Shown in pieces: positions 29,862 to 37,046 of a stretch of 64,000 bases of DNA; position 1 is the stretch's first letter, and every line of letters begins with the position of its first letter. Both the position numbers and the translations under genes were made by a program. This DNA is from DASQUK01 sp046726215 (GTDB taxonomy: Bacteria; Actinomycetota; Acidimicrobiia; Acidimicrobiales; VFJN01): contig JBKPAA010000031.1 in the NCBI GenBank assembly GCA_046726215.1, positions 1 to 64,000 on the forward strand, given 5' to 3'. A model generated the notes under the pieces. The model was given only the letters and a program-made list of their open reading frames with translations, did not search any database and was not told the DNA's origin.

Positions 29862-30367
29862 CACGAGAGCGGCCGGTGCACCACGATGGCCCGGGCAACC
29901 AGGCCGAACGATTCGAAGAAGTTCTTGGTGTCGCGGTCGCCGGGCAATGCCAGGCTGTCGACCCCGAAGCAGCCCTGGCCGATGCACCAGTCGATGAGGT
30001 GGTTCATGAGGGTCTCGCCCACGCCGACCGCCCGCGCGCCGGCGTCGACGTAGATGTCTTCGACCACCCCCAACAAGCCCCCGTCACGCAGCCTCTCGAC
30101 CCGCGCCACCCCGTAGCCCACCACCACGCCGTCGAGGGTCCCGACCGCGACCTCGTGATCGGGCGAAGCGAGGGCCGAGCGGAGCCCCGGCTCGTGGGGC
30201 GCCGGCCGACCCTCACGACGCGCCCAGAGGGTGCCGCCCTTCTGGCGCAGCTTCTCCTCGGTGGCGGCGCCGGCCAGCGCAACCACATCGGGGATGTCGG
30301 CCTCGGCGGCCGTGCGGGCTCCCTCCTCGGGCGCCGTGCCCGGGGGACGCGCCGGTGCGGCGGTCAC
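29861..30367 (-). CDS. GNAT-family N-acetyltransferase (168 aa)
   Basis: The acetyl-CoA-binding loop is visible as VEDIYVDAGARAVGVGETL (about residues 102-120), with a C-terminal SLALPGDRDTKNFFESFGL typical of GNAT motif B. The GTG start overlaps the upstream stop (GTGA). It is coupled to the NUDIX gene. The acceptor substrate is unknown. Confidence 0.88.
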   Translation of the reverse strand: MTAAPARPPGTAPEEGARTAAEADIPDVVALAGAATEEKLRQKGGTLWARREGRPAPHEPGLRSALASPDHEVAVGTLDGVVVGYGVARVERLRDGGLLGVVEDIYVDAGARAVGVGETLMNHLIDWCIGQGCFGVDSLALPGDRDTKNFFESFGLVARAIVVHRPLS

Positions 30368-30891
30368 TGCAGCTGCGCGACCTTGTTGAGGATCGTCTTG
30401 CGACCCCGGTGCGCCACCTCGTAGCCCCGGACCGCCTCGAGCTCGTCGAGCGTCAGGCCCGGCAACCGGGTGACGACCTGCGACGCCGACAGGCTGTCGT
30501 AGTCGGTGATGGCTAGGTCGGCCACATCGGGTCCCGGGTCCGGTGCCGCCGGCGCGACGTCCGCCGGAGGGACCGACCTGCTGGCGGTGGGCTCGCGGGC
30601 AGGCGGGTGGGTGGTTCCGCCGGTGTGATCCTCGTCGTCGTTGGGCAGCAGGCCGAGCGCTCTCAGCAGCCCCGTGGTCTGCTGCTCGAACCCCGCCAGC
30701 CGGCGGCGCAGCTCGGCCTCGCCCTGACGGACCGCAAACTGGCCGAAGAGCCGGGCGTTGCGCGTGTGGACGCGACCCTGCTCCGCCAGCTTGGGCAACA
30801 GGGTCGGGGCCTCGAAGAACAGGCCGATCGGCACGTAGACGAGCAGGTCGGCGAGCTGGTCGGCCGGACTCTTGTCTTCATCGTCGGTCAC
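30364..30891 (-). CDS. conserved actinobacterial protein with C-terminal helical domain (175 aa)
   Basis: The N-terminal half (about 10-90) has a hydrophobic segment LLVYVPIGLFFEAPTLLPKL followed by an amphipathic helix (QFAVRQGEAELRRRLAG). A disordered proline-rich linker follows (about 95-135), then a conserved C-terminal motif SLSASQVVTRLPGLTLDELE and KTILNKVAQL. Similar motifs occur in other actinobacterial proteins, but I cannot name a function. The hydrophobic patch could associate with membrane or a lipid surface. GTG at 30891 has gggagg upstream. It starts the operon that includes GNAT and NUDIX. Confidence 0.7.
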   Translation of the reverse strand: MTDDEDKSPADQLADLLVYVPIGLFFEAPTLLPKLAEQGRVHTRNARLFGQFAVRQGEAELRRRLAGFEQQTTGLLRALGLLPNDDEDHTGGTTHPPAREPTASRSVPPADVAPAAPDPGPDVADLAITDYDSLSASQVVTRLPGLTLDELEAVRGYEVAHRGRKTILNKVAQLQ

Positions 30892-30929
30892 GGCACGATC
30901 CTCCCAGGCCACAAGGCAACCAGCGAAAA

Positions 30930-31421
30930 TCACACGCAGTCCGTGCACAGCATCAGGTCGGGATCGGCGAGCTGGCTCGGGTGCTTCACGAGGAAGCAGG
31001 ACTGGCACACGAACTCACCTGGCCGTCGGGGCTGGATGCGGCCGGTGCCGTCACCCCGCTCGTCGGTCTCAGGTTGCTCCTCGTCGTCTTCCTCCTCACC
31101 GTCGTCAGGCTGCGCGGCGATGCGATCCTTGAGGATCGTGTCGAGGTCGGCCTCGACGTCGTCGGGGTCGACGTCGTCGTCCTCCTCCTCCTCGTCCTCC
31201 TCCTCGGCGCGGCGCGGCTTGGTGGCGGTCGCCTTGGACTTGGGCGCGGGCTCGAGCTCGACCTCCTCCTCCTCCTCGTCCTCGAAATCCTCGACGTCGT
31301 CGTCTACGTCGTCCTCCTCGTCGACCAGGGCCTCGTCGAGGTCCTCCGGCTCGGCCGCAAATTCGTCATCGTCGAGCTCTTCGACCTCGAGCTCCTCGTC
31401 CTGGGTGTCTTCGTCAGCCAT
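30930..31421 (-). CDS. DUF4193-family acidic protein with C-terminal zinc ribbon (163 aa)
   Basis: Residues 1-110 are very acidic with long runs of Glu and Asp (for example EEEDEEEEDDDVDPDD). The C-terminus has the DUF4193 zinc ribbon CQSCFLVKHPSQLAD...LCTDC. DUF4193 proteins are small and normally have a shorter acidic part; here the acidic region is longer than usual. A DNA-mimic or RNA-polymerase-associated role is possible, but that is inference. The intergenic region upstream holds a CRP-like palindrome. Confidence 0.8.
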   Translation of the reverse strand: MADEDTQDEELEVEELDDDEFAAEPEDLDEALVDEEDDVDDDVEDFEDEEEEEVELEPAPKSKATATKPRRAEEEDEEEEDDDVDPDDVEADLDTILKDRIAAQPDDGEEEDDEEQPETDERGDGTGRIQPRRPGEFVCQSCFLVKHPSQLADPDLMLCTDCV

Positions 31422-31589
31422 CGGGTCCCTTCACCATGCGGCCCAGCGCGGCCGGATCATAGGCACGCCGCTCAACACACCAAGAGCCGGCGGTATGCCC
31501 GGGCGTTGGGGATGCCGCTCGGGGCAGTCGGCCCGTTCACGGGCGGTCCGCGTGGCGGGTCAGGGTATCGACCGGAGGCGGCGGTCGTT

Positions 31590-31605
31590 AGTGACAAAGG
31601 TCACA
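31590..31605 (-). promoter_or_regulatory. CRP/GlxR-like binding site candidate
   Basis: On the minus strand the sequence is tgtgacctttgtcact: TGTGA-N6-TCACT, one base short of the consensus TGTGAN6TCACA. It lies 169 bases upstream of the DUF4193 gene start. The window also encodes a class III cyclase at 41382. The match is near-complete but the promoter position is far, so confidence is low. Confidence 0.35.
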
Positions 31606-31638
31606 TCTGTGGGTGCCGTGGCCCGTGCAGGACCGCGC

Positions 31639-33249
31639 CTATTGGGAGGCGCGGCGTCCCTCGGCACGGCGCTCGGAGTCGAGGCGCTCCAGGTCGGGTT
31701 CCGGGGAGTGGTCGGCGAACCGAATCGCCTCGGCCACCGCTCGGTGGCCGGCCTGCTCGGCGATCAGCCGGTGCATCTCCTGCGCGACGACGCGGTAGGC
31801 AGGATGCCCCTGGGGCGTCGTGCGGAGCTCGATGAGATGCATCGCCTCGCGGGCGTTCATGTCCATGACGAAGCGGATCCGGTAGGCAAGCGACACGGCG
31901 TAGGGCGCCTGCACCGGGAACCGATCGGCCAGCGCGTCGTGCAGGGCCGCCGAGCGTTCCATCGCTTCGTCGAAGCTGGGGGCCAGGCCGGCGAGGTCGA
32001 CGGCCTCGGGCCGCGTGTAGCCGTGACGCGGCGACAGCGGCTGCCACTCGATGGTCAGCAGCCGGTGCCGCTGGAGGTCGCGAAAAGCGCCGTAGTCGGC
32101 CAGGATGTCGAACCGGTAGCTGGGCCGCTCGAACGCGCGGCCGGGCCGATGGCGCCGATTGGTCCGGTCGCCGACGTACGCCCGTACCACGTCCAGTCGT
32201 TCGTCGACCGACATGGCCCGCACCCGGGCCTCGATGTCGGCCTCGGAGAGCTGGGTGTAGGGGTAGAGCATCGACGCGACGAGCTTGACCTCGGCATCCG
32301 GGTCGAAGTCGACCAGTCGCACGCTCGGGCCGTCGGCGCCGCCAGCGGCATCGTCGGGGAACAGCCGAGCCGCCACCTCTTCCATGTGGACGTGGGTGCC
32401 CGCCAGGTACGTGCTCGCGGCCCCGCCGCGGTCGCTGAGGTCCACGCGCTTGAGGAAGCTGGGGATGACCTTGCGCAGCTCGGTGAGCATGAGGTCGGCG
32501 TAGCTGCGGGCCTCGGGAAGGGCATGGGCGCGCATGCGCAGCAGCAGGGTCTCGTACGCCTGGCCGGTGCCGTAGATCCCGACGTTGGACAGCGACGCCG
32601 CCGGCAGCACGCCGCGCACCGCGTCCAGGGCCTTGGCCTTGAGCGCCTGCCGGTAGATGAAGTCGCTGTCCGCCGGATCCTTGGGAAATCGGTCGCGGAA
32701 GAAGTCGGTCATCGTCGACGCGAACGCCCCGTAGGTGTCGAACAGGCGGTCGAGATCGCCCACGTAGCGGAGCCCCAGGTGGCTACCGAGCACCTCCGGG
32801 TCGCGGTAGTAGCGGTAGCGCCCGCCGATGCGGGCGTCGTAGGCGATGTAACGGGTCGACTGCTCGAGGTACGACATCAGGCGGCCGCGCTCGAGGACCT
32901 TGGTCAGCAGGTTCGACGCCTGCTCGCACGCCAGGTGAACGCCCCCCAGCTGGGCGACGGAGTCGTCGCCGTACTCGAGGAACACCCGGTCGTACAGCTC
33001 CTCGGCGCGCTGCAAGCCCACTGTGGCGTCGACCGACGCGTCGCCGGCGATGTCGAGGTCGCCAACGAACTCGTCCAGGAACAGCCGGCGCAGGCTCTTG
33101 GGTGAGCGGGAGTAGCGGGCGAACAGCGCCCCCTTCACGACCTCCGGCAGGTTGACCAGGGCAAACACCGGCCCGTCGAGGTTCGTGAAGTACCGCCTCA
33201 GGACGTCGGCTTCGGCGGGGGTGAACTCCTCGCTGACGTAGACAGTCAT
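31639..33249 (-). CDS. double-domain ThyX-like protein (536 aa)
   Basis: FAD-dependent thymidylate synthase family (ThyX makes dTMP from dUMP using FADH2 and methylene-THF). It is twice the normal size and seems to contain two ThyX-like halves. The first half has LMSYLEQSTRYIAYDA and LSNVGIYGTGQAYE; the second has RHRLLTIEWQPLSPRHGY and MNAREAMHLIELR. Thus the RHRx(n)S motif is complete only in the second half, while the EQSTRY half-motif is in the first. A pseudo-homo-oligomer made by fusion is the simplest reading. Whether it makes thymidylate or does another flavin reaction is not certain. ATG at 33249. Confidence 0.8.
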   Translation of the reverse strand: MTVYVSEEFTPAEADVLRRYFTNLDGPVFALVNLPEVVKGALFARYSRSPKSLRRLFLDEFVGDLDIAGDASVDATVGLQRAEELYDRVFLEYGDDSVAQLGGVHLACEQASNLLTKVLERGRLMSYLEQSTRYIAYDARIGGRYRYYRDPEVLGSHLGLRYVGDLDRLFDTYGAFASTMTDFFRDRFPKDPADSDFIYRQALKAKALDAVRGVLPAASLSNVGIYGTGQAYETLLLRMRAHALPEARSYADLMLTELRKVIPSFLKRVDLSDRGGAASTYLAGTHVHMEEVAARLFPDDAAGGADGPSVRLVDFDPDAEVKLVASMLYPYTQLSEADIEARVRAMSVDERLDVVRAYVGDRTNRRHRPGRAFERPSYRFDILADYGAFRDLQRHRLLTIEWQPLSPRHGYTRPEAVDLAGLAPSFDEAMERSAALHDALADRFPVQAPYAVSLAYRIRFVMDMNAREAMHLIELRTTPQGHPAYRVVAQEMHRLIAEQAGHRAVAEAIRFADHSPEPDLERLDSERRAEGRRASQ

Positions 33250-33348
33250 AAGGGAGGCCGATCGTACGGCCGGCGATCCGCGCCGCCGCGGATGCCGGCT
33301 ACATGCGCGAGTGGATGTTGTTGTGTCCGCAACTGTGGCCGGGTGTCG

Positions 33349-33448
33349 CGAGGTCATGGGTTCCGCCGAATCCTGCCCGAGGTTATGGGTTCCGCCTCGG
33401 GAACCCATGACGTCGACCTGGCGATGCCGGAACCCATGATCTCGACCT
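33349..33448. repeat. four-arm palindromic repeat, GAGGTnATGGGTTCC family
   Basis: Four arms share the core ATGGGTTCC: two direct (33349-33367, 33378-33396: cgaggtcatgggttccgcc and cgaggttatgggttccgcc) and two inverted (33399-33419, 33429-33447: ggaacccatgacgtcgacc and ggaacccatgatctcgacc). The inner and outer arm pairs can form nested stems. A single arm occurs at 940-957. It lies between thyX and the M20 gene, outside any plausible coding frame. It may be a MITE-like element or a structured RNA. Confidence 0.65.
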
Positions 33449-33481
33449 GCCGCCCCGCACGCCGTCCTCGACCTAGCGGGG

Positions 33482-34684
33482 CTAGCGGCGCGCGCCCACC
33501 GCCGCCTCCCACTCGGTGCGGGCCCGACCGATGAGACCGTCGTCGAGCCACAGGTCGGCCACCGTGAATGCCAGCGCCTTGGCCCCGTCGATCACCGCCC
33601 GATCGCCCTCGGGACCGCCCGCGAAGCCGGCGAATGCCGGCGTGTGGATGGCCACGCCGCGCGGCGCCACCTGGATCATCGGGTGGATGGCCGGCACCTC
33701 GTGGCTGACGTTGCCCATGTCGGTGCTACCGACGACCCGGTGGTCGGGCGAGGGCGCCCTGACGGTGCGGCCCAGCGCCCCCGCATTGGCGCGATAGCGC
33801 TCGCCGATGACGTCGTTGTCGAGCATGTCGGCATAGACGACGTCGCTCCACTCGACGTCGATCTCGCAGCCGGCGGCGTCGGCGCCGGCCTGCATGCACG
33901 CGAAGAAACGAGCCTTGAGTCGGTCAAGCCCCGCCAGCGTCGGCGAGCGCACCATCCACTGGCTGCACGCCAGGGCGGGCACGATGTTGGGCTTGTCGCC
34001 CCCGTGGCTGATGATGCCGTGGATCCGCTCGCCCGGCGCGATGTGCTGGCGCAGCGCCGCCACGTTCACGTAGCCGAGCACGGCGGCGTCGAGCGCGTTG
34101 CGACCTCGATGGGGAAACGCCGCCGCGTGTGCGGCCTCGCCCGTGTAGGTGACCACCACCTCGTGTACCGCAATCACGTCCATCGCCATCAGGTCGGCAT
34201 CCGCGGGATGAACCATGAGCGCAGCGTCGACGCCGGCGAAGGCGCCGGCGTCGATCAGTCGCAACTTGCCGCCGCCACCCTCCTCGGCGGGCGTGCCCAT
34301 CACGACGACCCGACCCCCCAGTTCGTCGGCCACGGTGGCCGCCGCCACGCCGGCCCCGAGCCCCGCGGCGGCGATGACGTTGTGACCGCAGGCGTGCCCG
34401 ATGGCGGGCAGCGCGTCGTACTCGCACAGCACGGCGACGGTCGGACCGCCCGAGCCCGCACGGGCCTCGAACGCGGTGTCGATCCCCCGGGCGGAACGGG
34501 TCACCTTGAGTCCCTCGTCCTCGAGCACCCGGGCCAGCAGGTCGTGGGCGAAGCGCTCCTCGTAGCCCAACTCGGGCCGGGCGTGGATCTGGTGGGACAG
34601 GTCGACCAGGAGGTCGTGGCGCCGGTCAACCTCGGCGGCAAGGCGCGCCTTGACGTCGGTCGGATCGGTGCGGGGGGCGTCCAT
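33482..34684 (-). CDS. M20-family amidohydrolase (400 aa)
   Basis: A metallopeptidase/amidohydrolase that hydrolyses amide bonds of N-acyl amino acids or p-aminobenzoyl-glutamate. Metal ligands are in GHACGHN (about residues 96-102), the catalytic Glu pair in GTPAEEGGGGK, and a His late in STDMGNVSHEVP. The dimerisation domain is in the middle. The ATG at 34684 lies 33 bases after the stop of the upstream gene. A true substrate cannot be named. Confidence 0.9.
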   Translation of the reverse strand: MDAPRTDPTDVKARLAAEVDRRHDLLVDLSHQIHARPELGYEERFAHDLLARVLEDEGLKVTRSARGIDTAFEARAGSGGPTVAVLCEYDALPAIGHACGHNVIAAAGLGAGVAAATVADELGGRVVVMGTPAEEGGGGKLRLIDAGAFAGVDAALMVHPADADLMAMDVIAVHEVVVTYTGEAAHAAAFPHRGRNALDAAVLGYVNVAALRQHIAPGERIHGIISHGGDKPNIVPALACSQWMVRSPTLAGLDRLKARFFACMQAGADAAGCEIDVEWSDVVYADMLDNDVIGERYRANAGALGRTVRAPSPDHRVVGSTDMGNVSHEVPAIHPMIQVAPRGVAIHTPAFAGFAGGPEGDRAVIDGAKALAFTVADLWLDDGLIGRARTEWEAAVGARR

Positions 34685-34717
34685 CCCGTCAAGGTAGCTG
34701 TCGGTCCCGGCGGCGAG

Positions 34718-36232
34718 TCAGGGTCCGTAGATCGCCGACGGCTCCCCGGAGATGGCGATGGGACCGAGCTCGTCGGCCCGCGCCGACAGCCGCGCGATCT
34801 CGGCGTCGAGGTCGAACGGCTTGATGGAGGTCACCAGCGCCGCCAGGGTCTCGCCGTCGTACGTGGTGTCGATCCTCACGACGGTGTCTCCCACGAGGAC
34901 CTCGAGCATGGCCCCCGCATCCCGAGTCGGCACCGCACCGAAGCGACCCGGGGCGAACGGCGTGTCGTCGGCTCCCTGGGCGCAGGCCACGGGCAGCAGG
35001 TAGACGCCGAGGTAGTCCGCGTTTGCCATCGCCTCGTCGAAGCTCTCGGGGTCGTCGAGCGACTCGGCGTCGAAGGGCGGACCGTAGATCAGGTTGATCT
35101 GTGCGCAGCCTTCGTCCATCGCCGCGGCCTCGTCGGCCGGGATGGGATAGATCTCCTGCAGCTCGATGCCGTCGGGCAGCACCGATGGACGGACCGGTGT
35201 GACGCCGACGCGAGCCTCGGCGAGGGCCTCCTCGTCCAGCCACGGGGTCCGGTCGATCTCGCCCTCCGCGGGCGCCGCGATCGTGATCGTCGCGCCCCAG
35301 TCGGAGAACTCGATCCGAGACGTGTGTCGGGCCGTCTCGTTCTCGACCACCAGGGTCAGCGAGACGGGCCGATCCTCCGCGTCCACCACCACCTCGAACC
35401 GACCGTCCGGCACGGGGTGCTCCAACGCCTCGACCACCTCCGCGGGTGGCCGGCGGATGGCCCGGATCGTCACACCGCCATCGGAGCGGGAGACGACCTC
35501 GGCGTCCTCCAGTGCCCCGATGGCGTCGGCGAGCGCACGGGGGTCGGCCGCGAACGGGGCCGGACCACCGCCCTCGAGACCCAGACCGGGGTCACCGAGG
35601 CCCGCCAGATAGAGGGAACCCGCCATCGACACGACCATCTCGCCGACCATCTCACCCTCGGGGGCTGGCATCTCCTCGTCGGCGATGGACTCGATGTCGG
35701 CGGCGAACCAGCGCACCATCTCGCTCAGGTCGCCGCCGGCGTCGCTTTCACCCGCCGGCGGGAGCGGGATGGCCGCCCACTGCTCGCCCTCGATGGGCGT
35801 GTAGCTGTCACCCCACCGGGTGTAGAACCTGCCGCCGACCATGATCGCCTCGTCGACCCAGTCGCCGGCGTCGCTGCGCGACCGCCAGTCCTCGCCCGAG
35901 ACCTCGACGGTGTCGACCACGCGAATCGTCGTGTGCATCCCGGGCCCCGCAAGGTCATCGATGCCCGATTGGTCCTCGGACGTGACCGTGAGCCGGTAGC
36001 TCTCGGCGGCCGCAAGCTTTGCCTTGGCCCGCCGCAGGGCGGCGTCGGCGTCGATGTCGTCGCCGTCCAGCGCTCGCACCGCCACGACCCCGGCCACGAG
36101 CACGGCCGCGGCGGCAACGACCGGTATCACCCGTGCCGACGTACGTCGCCGCGTCGTCGCCCGCCGCTCCCCCTCGCCCGGGATCCGGATCTCGGCGGGG
36201 TCGGGCGCCGACGCCCTCGTGTCGTCTTCCAT
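34718..36232 (-). CDS. membrane-anchored exported protein, function unknown (504 aa)
   Basis: One N-terminal transmembrane segment (about residues 32-52, VIPVVAAAAVLVAGVVAV) after a cytoplasmic leader with RRRTSAR, then a long extracytoplasmic part. The outer part has beta-rich segments (YRLTVTSEDQSG, VVVDAEDRPVSLTLVVENET) reminiscent of LprG/LppX-type lipid-binding lipoproteins, but no lipobox is present. It is Asp/Glu-rich with few Cys. ATG at 36232 is chosen over an in-frame TTG at 36250. Lipid or envelope function is inference. Confidence 0.7.
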   Translation of the reverse strand: MEDDTRASAPDPAEIRIPGEGERRATTRRRTSARVIPVVAAAAVLVAGVVAVRALDGDDIDADAALRRAKAKLAAAESYRLTVTSEDQSGIDDLAGPGMHTTIRVVDTVEVSGEDWRSRSDAGDWVDEAIMVGGRFYTRWGDSYTPIEGEQWAAIPLPPAGESDAGGDLSEMVRWFAADIESIADEEMPAPEGEMVGEMVVSMAGSLYLAGLGDPGLGLEGGGPAPFAADPRALADAIGALEDAEVVSRSDGGVTIRAIRRPPAEVVEALEHPVPDGRFEVVVDAEDRPVSLTLVVENETARHTSRIEFSDWGATITIAAPAEGEIDRTPWLDEEALAEARVGVTPVRPSVLPDGIELQEIYPIPADEAAAMDEGCAQINLIYGPPFDAESLDDPESFDEAMANADYLGVYLLPVACAQGADDTPFAPGRFGAVPTRDAGAMLEVLVGDTVVRIDTTYDGETLAALVTSIKPFDLDAEIARLSARADELGPIAISGEPSAIYGP

Positions 36233-36355
36233 TTCCACCCCCGGCCGCAACGGGTGGCAGCAACATAGTCGGTCGTTTCCCGGGTGCGCCCCGCTCAGGA
36301 GGGTGGCGGAGCACGATCTTCCACCGCGGCGGACGGCGCACCTAACGACGACGCG

Positions 36356-36973
36356 TCACACGACGCAGATCAGCGCGTCGGGCTCGATGCGGACCGACAG
36401 GTTCGTGGCCACGCCGACCCGCTCCCCGTCGAGCCACACGCCAGTCGGTCGGTCGAACTCGATCTGGAACGCGGGGCGTCGGCTCTGATCGATGGCCGGA
36501 TGGGGGACGTGGTCGCCGGCGGGGAGCCGGCGCCGCGCCCTGATGCGGTCCGCGAGGCTCATGCCCGCCGCTACGACCACCATGTCGAGGAGGCCGTCGT
36601 TCGGGTGGGCACGCGGGGCAACGTCCCAGTCGCCCAGGAACTCGGCGTTCATGGCCGCCAGCAGGGGGCCCCGCCACCACGACCGCCGCGCCACCAGATG
36701 GGACACGAACCAGTGCAGCCGGCCGTCCAGCAGCACCGCCCCCAGGTCAACGGGCAGCCGCATGGCGTCCGGCGAGCGGAGCCGGGCCACGTCGCCCCGG
36801 CCGCCGAGGGTCCGGCACAGGTCGCCGCCCGCCAGGCCCAGTGGCGGGGGCCGCTCATCCGCCCGCCGGGCCCGCTCGACGATCCGGCGCGCCTCGGCGT
36901 CGCTGTGCACGACCACCCCGTCATCGGCCAGGGTCCCTGGTTGCCCCCAGGCCTCGCCCTTCCGGACCGTCAT
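36356..36973 (-). CDS. orphan C-terminal domain of diacylglycerol/lipid kinase family (205 aa)
   Basis: The sequence matches the C-terminal beta domain of the DAGK/YegS/LcbK family: LAGGDLCRTLGG, FLGDWDVAPRAHPNDGLLDM and GVWLDGERVG. The N-terminal ATP-binding domain with GGDGT is absent: upstream codons in this frame are not homologous, and the neighbour at 37047 is the helY 3' end. So either a stand-alone domain with regulatory or lipid-binding role or a remnant. The ATG is at about 36973. Similar free-standing proteins appear in Actinobacteria, as far as I recall. Confidence 0.65.
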   Translation of the reverse strand: MTVRKGEAWGQPGTLADDGVVVHSDAEARRIVERARRADERPPPLGLAGGDLCRTLGGRGDVARLRSPDAMRLPVDLGAVLLDGRLHWFVSHLVARRSWWRGPLLAAMNAEFLGDWDVAPRAHPNDGLLDMVVVAAGMSLADRIRARRRLPAGDHVPHPAIDQSRRPAFQIEFDRPTGVWLDGERVGVATNLSVRIEPDALICVV

Positions 36974-37046
36974 CAGGTACCGACTCGGCCGCAGGCCGAG
37001 ACGACCATGCGCTTGCGGCGGGGGGGAACGGGCGGGCGAAGCCGGC

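Noticed and set aside
33349..33448. CRISPR-like cluster of short repeats
   Set aside because: The four arms are in both orientations with irregular short spacing, no spacer/repeat regularity and no cas genes.
33644..36268. 874-residue plus-strand frame opposite the M20 and exported-protein genes
   Set aside because: Antisense shadow with His/Arg/Gly-rich composition and no domain.
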